NCBI GenBank assembly: GCA_946540735.1
Contig: CAMNIN010000002.1
Location: forward strand, 1-64,000
DNA from: an uncultured Prevotellaceae bacterium
GTDB lineage: Bacteria; Bacteroidota; Bacteroidia; Bacteroidales; Bacteroidaceae
DNA length: 64,000 nucleotides
Direction: 5' to 3'
Shown here one piece after another: positions 34,142-43,309 of this stretch. The position numbers and the translations under genes are program-made. The notes beneath the pieces are model-generated. The model worked only from the letters and a program-made list of their open reading frames with translations. It ran no database searches and was not told the DNA's origin. Within the stretch, counting starts at the first letter, position 1; the number at the start of each line of letters is the position of its first letter.

Positions 34142-35920
34142 TTACTTCTTCAAATATTTGTAGGAACGGCCGCCAGGAAGCCGTACGATGCGGATACCCC
34201 GTTCGCAGGATTTCATCAAACGGCCATCGACTCCGAAAGCATGTTCAGATGAATCCTTATCTGAAGGTATGCCCGCGATGGCATCAGGATCGCTGATCTC
34301 ACGAATCCCGGCAAAGAATGCCAGATAAGGTTCCGGCTGACGGAAACCCTTTTTGTCGGCAAAATAGGATGTGCGTCCTGGCAGGACATACAGCATGGTC
34401 CTTTCTGCTGCATGGCCGCTCTCATCATAGAATGCGAAATCCTGTATATTGGCATCGTCGATCTGATCCGCGAAGAGGTAAACCGAACCTAACGTCATGC
34501 AGTAGTCGATGACGAGGTCGCCGATCTTGTTAACTGCTTTGCCCAGCGTGATCTGATGTGTACCATTGGCGAACGCGAAGGCACCATCGCCAATGGTCGT
34601 CACCTGATCACCAGTAACAATCAACGGGAGGTTGCGCACACCTGCAAAGGCGTATGGCCCTATCTCTCTGACGCTCTCAGGCATCTGAAGGTCTGCTGTC
34701 ATCGCAGGTACATAGCACAAGACACTCATGCCATCACGAAACAACAGTCCTTGTCCATCTACCGAATAACGGCTGTTTCCCTTGTCGAAAGCCAAGGACG
34801 ACAAAGATGGGTTGAGCAGGAATGCTCCCCCCTCTATCTCCGTCACGGTGGAAGGCAAGTGCAACTCCTGAAGCATGGAGGATCCGCCCTCCATCACGCC
34901 GAAAGCACCATAGGCGATATGCAACAGTCCTTCGCTGAGTTGTATATCAGACAAAGCCATACAATTGAAGAATGCCATGCTGTCGATATCCGTAACAGAT
35001 TCCGGCACTAAGACGCTTTTGACTTGTCGGGCATTGCGGAAAGCAGACACAGCGATGCGGCTCACGCTATCAGGTATCTCATAGTGCTCGAAATCGCTAT
35101 TCGGAGGGAAAGTCAACAGAGAATCCATGCCACTGCTATAAAGCACCCCATCAACAGAACAGTAATAGGGATTGCCACCACCGACATCGATATAGGCCAG
35201 AGAAGGGCAATTGTAGAAAACCACGGGGTCATAATCCCTGAAAGCCTTTCCAAAACCGATTAGCATAAGATTGTCGTCATTGAGGAAGATGGAATTATCG
35301 ACACTTTCAATCCCGTTACCCAGATAAATGGTCTGGAGATTGGCCATCTGCTGGAAGACGCCTTCTCCGAGCTGTGTCACCTCATCGGGCAACTGCATAT
35401 TCGCGATGCTGTCGCATCCCACGAAAGCACCATATCCGAGACGCTCGACCGACGATGGTATCTCAAGATACCTCAACTGCTTGCAATTGGCGAAAGCCAG
35501 GGAATCAATGGAGTTCAGGTTCTCCGGCAAGAACACCTCTTTGAGGTATTGGCAATTATAGAGAAAGAAACTGCCGAAAGTGTAATCACGGGATGAATAG
35601 CCGACGCCATCGACGGTGAGATAAGGATCGGCCGTGGACTCCATCGTGGCATCGCTGATATCCAGGATCTCCAAATGTCCTGGGGTTGGCGTAGACAGGT
35701 CCTTCACACCACAAAGGTCGCGGATGAACATCATATCATGTCCATTGATGGGGCCGATCACTTTCATGGATTTCGTCTCATATTTGCCATCCTCGGTGAT
35801 CTGAGTGACGATCTCCTCCAATGTACCGGCAGACTCCACCTCCACATACAAATCATATTGCGCTTTCAGTTGTGTGGACACAAAGGCCAGGACAACTGCG
35901 ATTATCCATCTATTTCTCAT
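34142..35920 (-). CDS. BspA-like leucine-rich-repeat surface protein
   Basis: Secreted protein of 592 aa built from LRR_5 (Treponema pallidum/BspA type) repeats. After a signal peptide (to about residue 20) and a short N-terminal domain, about a dozen repeats with the pattern I..SAF..C..L..I.LPe.v..I occupy residues 95-500. Examples are LREVFLPENL-like and VTTIGDGAFAFANGTHQITL. The C-terminal 30 residues (DGRLMKSCERGIRIVRLPGG) match the short tail common on exported Prevotella proteins. Such proteins mediate adhesion or glycoprotein binding. First gene of a five-gene operon. Confidence 0.88.
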   Translation of the reverse strand: MRNRWIIAVVLAFVSTQLKAQYDLYVEVESAGTLEEIVTQITEDGKYETKSMKVIGPINGHDMMFIRDLCGVKDLSTPTPGHLEILDISDATMESTADPYLTVDGVGYSSRDYTFGSFFLYNCQYLKEVFLPENLNSIDSLAFANCKQLRYLEIPSSVERLGYGAFVGCDSIANMQLPDEVTQLGEGVFQQMANLQTIYLGNGIESVDNSIFLNDDNLMLIGFGKAFRDYDPVVFYNCPSLAYIDVGGGNPYYCSVDGVLYSSGMDSLLTFPPNSDFEHYEIPDSVSRIAVSAFRNARQVKSVLVPESVTDIDSMAFFNCMALSDIQLSEGLLHIAYGAFGVMEGGSSMLQELHLPSTVTEIEGGAFLLNPSLSSLAFDKGNSRYSVDGQGLLFRDGMSVLCYVPAMTADLQMPESVREIGPYAFAGVRNLPLIVTGDQVTTIGDGAFAFANGTHQITLGKAVNKIGDLVIDYCMTLGSVYLFADQIDDANIQDFAFYDESGHAAERTMLYVLPGRTSYFADKKGFRQPEPYLAFFAGIREISDPDAIAGIPSDKDSSEHAFGVDGRLMKSCERGIRIVRLPGGRSYKYLKK

Positions 35921-35970
35921 CCTTATTTTCTATTAAATCCAATCCAATCGTTTCACGAGGAAACCAAATG

Positions 35971-36001
35971 CAAATATAGTGTTTTTTTATGAAAAAACAA
36001 A
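35971..36001 (-). promoter_or_regulatory. Promoter of the LRR-queH operon
   Basis: On the minus strand TTTG (35998-36001), a 19-bp spacer and TATATTTG (35971-35978): a full consensus match, 50 bp before the ATG. Confidence 0.75.
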
Positions 36002-36003
36002 TG

Positions 36004-36038
36004 ATAGGGGTGAAAATCACGAAAATTCTCACCCCTAT
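36004..36038 (-). terminator. Intrinsic terminator after the GH2 gene
   Basis: A 10-bp perfect stem (36004-36013 with 36029-36038, ATAGGGGTGA / TCACCCCTAT) and a 15-base loop, followed on the minus strand by a T-rich stretch that contains the -33 element of the next promoter. Confidence 0.7.
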
Positions 36039-36062
36039 GCTATTCTGACAGAGCTTTTTGGA

Positions 36063-38459
36063 CTAATTCACGGCAACGCTTATCTCAGAAGCAGGAACAC
36101 TGTTCTTTGTATCTCTCACGCGTATGACAATCTCTCCCTGCTGCCGGGAAGCCTGTACGACAAGAACCAATTGTCCGTGGAAGAGCCGCATGGTGGGTTG
36201 TGCGAAAGACTCCAGTGAAGTGGCATCGCCATTGCAGACTGCCTTGAAAGTCCCTGCCCCACTCACCTCGAACGCCAACTGTTGATCAGCATCGGGCACG
36301 ACATTGCCATCTTTGTCAACCATCGTCACTGTGATGAAAGCCAGATCGTCGCCATCAGCTGCGATTTCCCGCCTATCTGTTTCCAGTTTCAGTGCAGCCA
36401 CCTTGCCTGCCGTTCTCACGATCTTCTCCTCAGCTTTCCGCCCATCAGCATCATAGGCCACGACTTTGATCTCACCCGGTTGGTATTTCACATTATTCCA
36501 ACGAAGGCGGTATCTGTCGAGTCTTGACCCGACGTCTTTGAAAATCCGGCCTTGACTCTTGCCGTTGATAAACAGTTCTGCGGAAGGATAGTCAGTGTAG
36601 CAATACACCGGTGTGACTTGTCAAATCCGTTTGGGCCATGTCCAATGAGGGAGAATATGCAAGGTGTGGCTGTCTTTGTTCCATTTGCTCCTGTAGAGAT
36701 AATAACGGTCTTTGGGAAGTCCAGCCAGGTCGCAGATGCCAAAGTAACTGCTACGGGAAGGCCAATACTCATCATAGGGAGTAGGTTCGCCCAAGTAGTC
36801 AAAGCCCGTCCACACAAACTCACCGATCACCCAAGAGAAGTCATCTTGCATCCTCCAGTCATCATCGGGCAAGTTGCTCCACGAACAATACTCCGTATCG
36901 TAACTCGAGCATTGGCCATCATCATATACCGCATGATCCGACACCTCGACAGGGAATTTGTAGACTCCTCGTGAACTAACAGTCGAGGCTGTCTCCGATC
37001 CCAAGAGAAAGCCCTGTGGCAATTGTTTGATGCTTTTCTCATACTTGTGCACACGGTAATTGAAACCCGGAACATCCATCACCTGTGCGAAACCAGATTT
37101 CAAGGCTGCCTCGGCCTTGTCCATGCCCTGAGTGACCGGTCTGGAAGGATCGAGGTCATGACAGATTTGCTGGAGGCGACGGGAGATCTCCCTACCCTCC
37201 TCGCTCCATTGCTCGGGAATCTCATTGCCGATGCTCCACATGATGATGGAAGGATGGTTTCGGTGATTGAGCACCAGGTTGGTGATATCGCGATCGCTCC
37301 ACTCCTTGAAGAATCGAGCGTAACCGTTTTTGCATTTCGGATAGATCCACATATCGAAACTCTCCGCCATCACCATCATACCCAAAGAGTCGCACACCTC
37401 CATCTGCAGTGTCGACGGCATGTTATGTGCTGTACGAATCGCATCACACCCCATCTCCTTCATAATCTTCACCTGACGGATAAGGGCAGCCTTGTTGACA
37501 GCGGCTCCCAACGGGCCCAGGTCATGATGCAAACAGACACCTTTGATCTTACGGGAGACCCCATTGAGTTGGAAGCCCCCTTCCTTGCTCACCGCGACGG
37601 TGCGTATACCCACTTTGATGGATTTCTGGTCGATGAGTTTCAAGTCGCGGTACAACGAAGTCTCCAAAGCATATAAATAAGGTGATTCGGGCGACCACAA
37701 CTGAGGACGTCTTACATGAAGACGGTCTTTGAACATGCCTTTTCCATCGAGAGCAGAGTGGCATGCAGCCACCACACGCCCCTTATCGTCACGCAAGATG
37801 ATTTCAGCGGCCACTTTTCCTGTAGAGACATCTCCTAAGGTCCCACACGCCACCTCTATCTCGGCCCGATTGTCATGCACAGCGACAGTGCGGAAATACG
37901 TGGCCCAATCGTCAAGCATGCCTTTTCCTGCCACTACCAGTTTCACAGGTCTGTAGATGCCGCCCCCCGGATACCAACGGCTGCTTTCCTCGATATTCTG
38001 GAGAACCACTTCCACCTTGTTCTTTCCTTGACGGAGGAAAGGTGTGGCATCCACTCTGAACGCATTGTATCCGTATGCCCAGTGCCCGGCCAGTTTGCCA
38101 TTGACGTAGACCACAGGCTCGCTCATAGCCCCATCAAATATGAGCCATGCCGATGCGGGAGCATCGTCAAATACAAGTTCTCTCCGGTAATAGCCTTTTC
38201 CTATCCAGGGGAGCGATCCTGACCGTCCGGATTTCTCAGTCTTCTCCTTCTCCCCGTTTTGCTCAATAGCTACAAACTGCAGATCCCATTTTTTGTCGAA
38301 AGGACCCGCAATGGCCCAGTCGTGAGGCACAGACACAGTTTCCCAATGGATGCTGTCGCGCGAGAATTCCCAGTTGTCGGAAAGGGAGATTTCCGTCCTG
38401 GGTTGTGCTACGATTGTCAAAGAGAATAATAATACAAGAGGCAATAAAAGGTTTCTCAT
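36063..38459 (-). pseudogene. GH2 beta-galactosidase interrupted by an in-frame TGA
   Basis: Secreted family 2 beta-galactosidase-like enzyme. From the ATG at 38459 (signal peptide MRNLLLPLVLLFSLTIVAQP) the frame runs through sugar-binding, immunoglobulin-like and TIM-barrel domains, with Glu413 (GNEIPE) as acid/base and Glu547 (GEFVWTGFDY) as nucleophile. Codon 613 is TGA at 36621-36623. The same frame continues without another stop to 36063, encoding the expected continuation (QVTPVYCYTDYPSAELFINGK) and a C-terminal immunoglobulin-like domain, 798 codons in all. Relatives usually have Gly at this place (PxRIGQ), so a single GGA-to-TGA change explains it. The truncated product would still contain both catalytic residues. 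A sequencing error remains possible. Confidence 0.85.
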
Positions 38460-38500
38460 GTTGATAGGGTTGTTTGTCATACAAATCAATTATTCGGGTG

Positions 38501-38508
38501 CAAATATA
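38501..38508 (-). promoter_or_regulatory. Promoter -7 element for the GH2 gene
   Basis: TATATTTG on the minus strand, 41 bp upstream of the ATG at 38459. The nearest TTTG is only 11 bp further upstream, so the -33 element is uncertain. Confidence 0.45.
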
Positions 38509-38730
38509 GCAAAAAAATGCAAACCACATGCAAGCACAACTCATAAAAAAGCAATTTGACTTTCTAACTCATAGACAGTCGCCAAGCTCTAATCTATCAA
38601 ATCTGACCTCAGATTTCACAATAATTATTATATATTCAAACGATTACATAGTTAAAAGTGATAAAATTTGTTAATTTTAAAATTGTGTGCCCACACATTT
38701 TTTCAAGACTGAAAAATAGCCAACAAAAAT

Positions 38731-38761
38731 TTTGAATGTTTAAAAAATACGACTACCTTTG
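38731..38761 (+). promoter_or_regulatory. Orphan plus-strand promoter
   Basis: TTTG (38731-38734), a 19-bp spacer and TACCTTTG (38754-38761): a full consensus match, but no plus-strand coding gene follows. Confidence 0.7.
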
Positions 38762-38767
38762 CAACGT

Positions 38768-38854
38768 TATCCTGAAAACAATCTTTTTACCTTAAAAAAA
38801 CTAATACCTATTGAAGATTCGAAGCGGTCGCCTGAGAAGGTCATCGCTTTTTTT
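38768..38854 (+). ncRNA. Candidate small RNA of about 85 nt
   Basis: Defined by a consensus promoter (38731-38761) and an intrinsic terminator 60 bases further on. The terminator stem pairs 38822-38833 (AAGCGGTCGCCT) with 38838-38849 (AGGTCATCGCTT). It contains one C-C mismatch and two G-U pairs, has a GAGA tetraloop, and is followed by a run of seven T (38848-38854). The transcript between has no ATG-started frame and is rich in A and U with a possible single-stranded 5' part. Neighbours on both sides are on the minus strand, so it is not a leader of a known gene. I do not recognise it as 6S, SRP, tmRNA or RNase P RNA. The 5' end is estimated from the -7 element. Confidence 0.5.
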
Positions 38855-38867
38855 GTGTCCGTATTTT

Positions 38868-40562
38868 TCACTCCATCAACTTCCTGTAGCGGATACGTTT
38901 GGGTTCCTCCAATCCGAGACGCATGGCCTTGTTGACCTCATACTCTGTGTAATTACCTTCGAAGTAGAAAACGTTACCATCACCTTCAAAAGCAAGGATA
39001 TGCGTACAAATTCTGTCGAGGAACCAACGGTCGTGACTGATGATCACTGCACAACCTGCGAAAGCCTCCAAACCTTCCTCCAGGGCACGGAGTGTGTTGA
39101 CATCGATATCATTGGTCGGTTCGTCGAGCAAAAGCACGTTGCCCTCCTGTTTCAGGGCAATAGCGAGCTGAAGTCGATTGCGCTCACCACCCGACAAGAC
39201 GGCACATTTCTTCTCCTGGTCAGCACCGTTGAAATTGAAGCGCGAGAGGTAGGCACGCACATTGACATCCTTCCCCCCCATGCGCAGACTCTCATTTCCA
39301 CCACTAACCACCTGATAGACGGTTTTATCCGGATCAATGTCCTTGTGCTGCTGGTCGACATAACTGAGTTTGACGGTCTCGCCCACTTCGAACGACCCCT
39401 TGTCAGGTGTCTCCAAATTCATGATCAGCCGGAAAAGTGTGGTTTTTCCTGCTCCGTTGGGACCAATGACACCCACGATGCCATTGGGAGGGAGCATGAA
39501 ATTCAAGTCAGAGAAGAGTATTTTCTCGCCGAACGCCTTGGCCACATGCTCCGCATTAATCACCTTATTACCCAACCGAGGACCGTTGGGGATGAAGATC
39601 TCCAGTTTCTCCTCTTTCTGCTTCTGTTCCTCATTCAGCATCTTATCATAGGAGTTCAGACGCGCTTTTCCTTTGGCATGACGTGCCTTTGGTGCCATCC
39701 TCACCCATTCCAATTCCCGTTCCAGAGTCTTCCGACGCTTAGATGCCGTCTTCTCCTCTTGGGCCAGGCGCTGACTTTTCTGTTCCAGCCACGACGAATA
39801 ATTGCCTCGCCAAGGGATACCCTCACCACGGTCGAGTTCGAGAATCCATTCCGCCACATCATCAAGGAAGTAGCGATCGTGTGTGACAGCGATCACCGTA
39901 CCCTCATATTGCTGCAGATGCTGTTCCAACCAGTCGATCGATTCTGCGTCGAGATGGTTGGTGGGCTCATCAAGCAACAACACATCGGGTTTCTGCAACA
40001 GCAAGCGGCAGAGAGCCACCCTTCGCCGTTCTCCTCCGGAGAGATTTTGCACCCCCCAGTCACCCGGAGGACAATTCAGTGCATCCATCGCCCGGTCGAG
40101 TTTGGAGTCCATATTCCAAGCGTCGGTTGAGTCGATGACATCCTGCAGTTCAGCCTGCCTCGCCATCAGTTTGTCCATTTTGTCAGGATCCTCATAATAT
40201 TCCGGGAGACCGAATTTCACATTGATCTCATCATACTCCTTCAGGGCATCGTAGACATGCTGCACACCCTCCATCACATTCTCCTTCACAGTCTTGGTCT
40301 CATCGAGAGGAGGGTCCTGAGGAAGGTATCCCACCGTGTATCCAGGGCTCCACACCACATGTCCCTGATACTGCTGGTCGATACCAGCGATAATCTTCAT
40401 CAGGGTGGATTTTCCTGCACCATTCAAGCCGATGATGCCAATCTTAGCCCCATAGAAGAAACTGAGATAGATGTTCTTGAGCACCTGTTTCTGATTCTGC
40501 TGGATGGTTTTGCTCACCCCCACCATCGAGAAAATGACTTTTTTATCGTCTATTGTTGCCAT
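38868..40562 (-). CDS. ettA: ABC-F translation factor EttA
   Basis: Energy-dependent translational throttle A, a soluble ABC-F ATPase that binds the ribosomal E site and gates the first elongation steps according to ADP/ATP ratio. 564 aa with two nucleotide-binding domains: Walker A GLNGAGKST and GPNGAGKTT, signatures LSGGERRR and LSGGERNR, Walker B LLLDEPTNHLD and LLLDEPTNDID. An arm insertion and a P-site tRNA interaction linker with many basic residues (about 245-320) are in place. Last of three minus-strand genes, 30 bp after the M3 peptidase gene. Confidence 0.93.
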   Translation of the reverse strand: MATIDDKKVIFSMVGVSKTIQQNQKQVLKNIYLSFFYGAKIGIIGLNGAGKSTLMKIIAGIDQQYQGHVVWSPGYTVGYLPQDPPLDETKTVKENVMEGVQHVYDALKEYDEINVKFGLPEYYEDPDKMDKLMARQAELQDVIDSTDAWNMDSKLDRAMDALNCPPGDWGVQNLSGGERRRVALCRLLLQKPDVLLLDEPTNHLDAESIDWLEQHLQQYEGTVIAVTHDRYFLDDVAEWILELDRGEGIPWRGNYSSWLEQKSQRLAQEEKTASKRRKTLERELEWVRMAPKARHAKGKARLNSYDKMLNEEQKQKEEKLEIFIPNGPRLGNKVINAEHVAKAFGEKILFSDLNFMLPPNGIVGVIGPNGAGKTTLFRLIMNLETPDKGSFEVGETVKLSYVDQQHKDIDPDKTVYQVVSGGNESLRMGGKDVNVRAYLSRFNFNGADQEKKCAVLSGGERNRLQLAIALKQEGNVLLLDEPTNDIDVNTLRALEEGLEAFAGCAVIISHDRWFLDRICTHILAFEGDGNVFYFEGNYTEYEVNKAMRLGLEEPKRIRYRKLME

Positions 40563-40592
40563 ATCGTAAACGTTTTATCATTCTTGAAATAA

Positions 40593-42755
40593 TCATAGTC
40601 CTCTGGCCTTGAGCAAGGCAGAAGCATCAGGAGATTTCATACCCGTGAAATCAGAGAACATCTCCATCAACTCCCTTGTATTACCACGGCTCAGCACCTT
40701 GTCACGGAACTCCTGCCCCACCTCTGGTTTCAAGGCTCCGCGGGATGCGAAACAATCGGCGATGTTCACAGCCAGCACCTCAGTCCAAAGATAGCTGTAA
40801 TAGCCCGCTGCATAGCCACTGCCCCAGACATGATTGAAATAGGATGTGGAATAACGGGGCGGAATCTGCGGATCGAGCAGTCCGAACTTTTCCAAGGCTT
40901 TTGCCTCAAAAGCCCCCGCCTGTTCGGCTGTTGGGATCTCGTCGATACTTAGTGTATGCCAAGCCAGGTCAAGGCAAGTAGCCGCAAGATTCTCGCCCAA
41001 TGCGTAAGCAGAATGGAAATTGATCGAACCAAGCATTTTCTCTTTCATGTCTTCGGGCATAGGTTGCCGTGTCGCCGTGTGACGTGCAAAATGGTCGAAC
41101 ACCTCTGGAATGGAAGCGAAGGACTCATTGAATTGCGATGGCATCTCAACGAAATCCCGAGCCACAGACGTGCCGCTAAGTGAATTGTATTGACAATTGG
41201 ACAACATACCATGGAGGGCATGTCCGAACTCATGGAACAGCGTGCACACCTCGTCCCAAGTAATCAGAGAGGGTTGCCCTTCCGGAGCTTTCGCATTATT
41301 GCACACGTTGTAAATCACGGGCAACTGATTCCTCTGTCTACTCTGTTTCTGAAAAGCACTCATCCAAGCCCCGCCCCGCTTTGTCGGACGACGGAAATAG
41401 TCGCTATAAAACAGAGCCAATGGTTTCCCGTCACGGTCAGACACCTCAAATACCTTCATGTCGGGGTGATAGGTAGGAATATCCTTTCTCTCCTTGAAAG
41501 AGAGGCCATAGACACGCTTTGCCGCATAAAACACCCCGTTGACCTGTACGCTGTCGATATTGAAATATGGCTTGATCTCCTCATCCGATATCTGTAGCAT
41601 TTCCTGCTTCATTTTCGCTGAGAAATAGAACCTGTCGTAGGGCTGCAACACGAAATCACGCCCCATCGTCTTACGGGCGTAAGCCTCTATCGCTTTAGTT
41701 TCCGCTTCTGCTTTAGGCTTATAAGAAGCGATGAGCTGTTTCAGGAAATCATAGACATGCCGGGTATCCTTGGCCATGGTTTTCTCCAAAGAATAGGACG
41801 CATAGTTCTCGTAACCCATCAATTGAGCCATCTCTGCTCTCAGACGGGCGATTTCGACCACAATGGGATACGTGTTGTGCCTGCCGGTGCCATCTGCTCG
41901 GTGTATGGAAGCCTCATAGACCCTGCGGCGCAAGTCACGGTTGTCGAGTTTATCAATCAGCGGTTGCTGGGTCGTGTTGATGATGACGATGCAATAGGGA
42001 GCCTTTCCTCCCCTGCTCTCGGCATCCTTTTTGCACTGGCTGATATCCGCCTCGCTGAGTCCGGCCAGTTCTTTCCTGTCATTGACCCAAACCACGGCAT
42101 CATTAGTCGCCTCTGGCAGCATGTTCCCCCATTGCTGCTGCAGTTCTGAAATGCGTGAGTTGATCTGCTTCATCCTCGCTTTCTTGTCCTCCGACAACAA
42201 GGCACCAGCCCTGACAAAAGATTTGTATGTCACCTCCAGGAGTTTTTTGTCCTCACCTGTCAGCGTGGCATACTCATTGTCGTATACAGTCTTGATACGG
42301 TCGAAAAGAGCTTGGTTGAATAAGATCTCATTATCCAACTCCGTCAGCAACGGAGTGACCTGTTTCTGCACTTCCATCAGTTCCGGTGTCTTATGAGCAC
42401 CTATCAGACCGTAGTAGACACCTTCTATCCGAAACAGCATCACATCACTCTCCTCAAAAGGCAGGATGGTATTCAGAAACGTCGGTTTTTCCGGGTTACT
42501 GACTATACGCTGGATATTGTTGCGCTTGTCTTGAACAGCCACTTTGAATGCCGGGAGGAAATCAGATACCTGAATCGCACTGAAATCCGGAGCGCCGAAA
42601 GGCAGATCACTTTTCACCAGCAATGGATTTTCTCGCTCAGGGCGAGCAGTGGAGCACAAAAAAGATTGACGGTCCACGTCTGAATCATGGACAGATGAAG
42701 CTGAAATAGGCATTGCAGTCATCAAAATGATCAAAGAAATAAAAGAAATTCTCAT
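40593..42755 (-). CDS. dcp: M3-family zinc metallopeptidase (peptidyl-dipeptidase Dcp-like)
   Basis: Exported oligopeptidase/dipeptidyl carboxypeptidase of family M3, 720 aa, with a signal peptide ending near SASS. Zinc ligands lie in FHEFGHALH (His508, Glu509, His512) with the third ligand expected in the VEMPSQFNE segment downstream. The long N-terminal helical domain includes LLTELDNEILFNQALFDRI. Cleaves short peptides in the periplasm. It overlaps the upstream 123-aa gene by 4 bp (ATGA) and precedes ettA. Confidence 0.92.
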   Translation of the reverse strand: MRISFISLIILMTAMPISASSVHDSDVDRQSFLCSTARPERENPLLVKSDLPFGAPDFSAIQVSDFLPAFKVAVQDKRNNIQRIVSNPEKPTFLNTILPFEESDVMLFRIEGVYYGLIGAHKTPELMEVQKQVTPLLTELDNEILFNQALFDRIKTVYDNEYATLTGEDKKLLEVTYKSFVRAGALLSEDKKARMKQINSRISELQQQWGNMLPEATNDAVVWVNDRKELAGLSEADISQCKKDAESRGGKAPYCIVIINTTQQPLIDKLDNRDLRRRVYEASIHRADGTGRHNTYPIVVEIARLRAEMAQLMGYENYASYSLEKTMAKDTRHVYDFLKQLIASYKPKAEAETKAIEAYARKTMGRDFVLQPYDRFYFSAKMKQEMLQISDEEIKPYFNIDSVQVNGVFYAAKRVYGLSFKERKDIPTYHPDMKVFEVSDRDGKPLALFYSDYFRRPTKRGGAWMSAFQKQSRQRNQLPVIYNVCNNAKAPEGQPSLITWDEVCTLFHEFGHALHGMLSNCQYNSLSGTSVARDFVEMPSQFNESFASIPEVFDHFARHTATRQPMPEDMKEKMLGSINFHSAYALGENLAATCLDLAWHTLSIDEIPTAEQAGAFEAKALEKFGLLDPQIPPRYSTSYFNHVWGSGYAAGYYSYLWTEVLAVNIADCFASRGALKPEVGQEFRDKVLSRGNTRELMEMFSDFTGMKSPDASALLKARGL

Positions 42756-43123
42756 GATATGTTGTTATTTTCCCAGTCTTGCCATTCTTTCAAGGCTTTC
42801 TCCCAATCGGTAGCCTCACCAGAGGCGATCGCCTCCTGCTGCCGTGCTGCCTCATCACGGGCTTTGTCGCGCGCACGCTTCACTTTCATGGCCTCGATAG
42901 TCGCATCATCGAGTATCTGTATTGCCCCCCGCTTGACAGCATCAGCGAGTTCCTCTTCGCCGAAAGCCTTGCCAGGCTCATTGAAGTCAGAGATATTGAA
43001 CTCATAATCCACCCTCAGCTGGTGTCGTATCAGTTTCTGCTTTCCGCGGTTGACCGCATTCTTCATCCGCAGCAACTTCCCGATCTCGGTGATTTCCTTT
43101 TGCGAGAACTTGTTTCTTCCCAT
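42752..43123 (-). CDS. Conserved small protein of unknown function
   Basis: 123 aa, not recognised. No signal peptide or TM helix. The N-terminus (MGRNKFSQKEITEIGKLLRM) reads like a basic helical element. The middle has an acidic patch (FGEEELADAVKRGAIQILDD), and residues 80-115 are a charged, Arg/Ala/Glu-rich helix. High charge and helical content suggest a soluble, possibly nucleic-acid- or ribosome-associated protein, but this is speculation. First gene of the run with dcp and ettA; a -7-like element TATATTTG lies at 43179-43186 on this strand. Confidence 0.7.
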   Translation of the reverse strand: MGRNKFSQKEITEIGKLLRMKNAVNRGKQKLIRHQLRVDYEFNISDFNEPGKAFGEEELADAVKRGAIQILDDATIEAMKVKRARDKARDEAARQQEAIASGEATDWEKALKEWQDWENNNIS

Positions 43124-43236
43124 AGTGTTTTAGCAAACGATAACTTCAGAGCATCATGGTAAAAAAAATATTGATTTGCAAATATAATGATTTTTGGGGA
43201 GAATCCACAATATCTGAATGATCAATCAGCCTATTT

Positions 43237-43268
43237 TTTGGTAATTCCGTCGAAATCGATTAAATTTG
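43237..43268 (+). promoter_or_regulatory. Promoter of the GH3 gene
   Basis: TTTG (43237-43240), a 20-bp spacer and TAAATTTG (43261-43268): a full consensus match that places the real GH3 start at 43310 rather than at the upstream end of the open frame. Confidence 0.8.
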
Positions 43269-43309
43269 CACCTGAATGGCTGCAAACAAGAACCCATTCA
43301 TTGACCGCC

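Larger units (their letters stand above)
38460..38867. other. AT-rich intergenic region of about 400 bp
   Basis: No protein gene is supported here. The segment holds the GH2 promoter (38501-38508), a stretch of very AT-rich sequence (38600-38700) without recognisable features, and a plus-strand promoter with terminator described separately as a candidate small RNA gene. Confidence 0.7.

Noticed and set aside
36063..36608. Separate 181-codon gene downstream of GH2
   Set aside because: Same frame as GH2, begins at a GTG within the continuous GH2 sequence; it is the C-terminal part behind the TGA.
36621..36623. TGA recoding as glycine or selenocysteine
   Set aside because: TGA is used as a normal stop by many genes here, and no selenocysteine element is evident; a point mutation is simpler.
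38768..38854. SRP, 6S or tmRNA identity for the candidate small RNA
   Set aside because: No SRP GGAA-loop core, no 6S bubble pattern and no tRNA-like ends can be seen; size is also too short for 6S and tmRNA.
38811..40130. 439-codon plus-strand open frame starting in the candidate small RNA
   Set aside because: Antisense to ettA with no domain or start signal; it also begins inside the terminator region of the small RNA.
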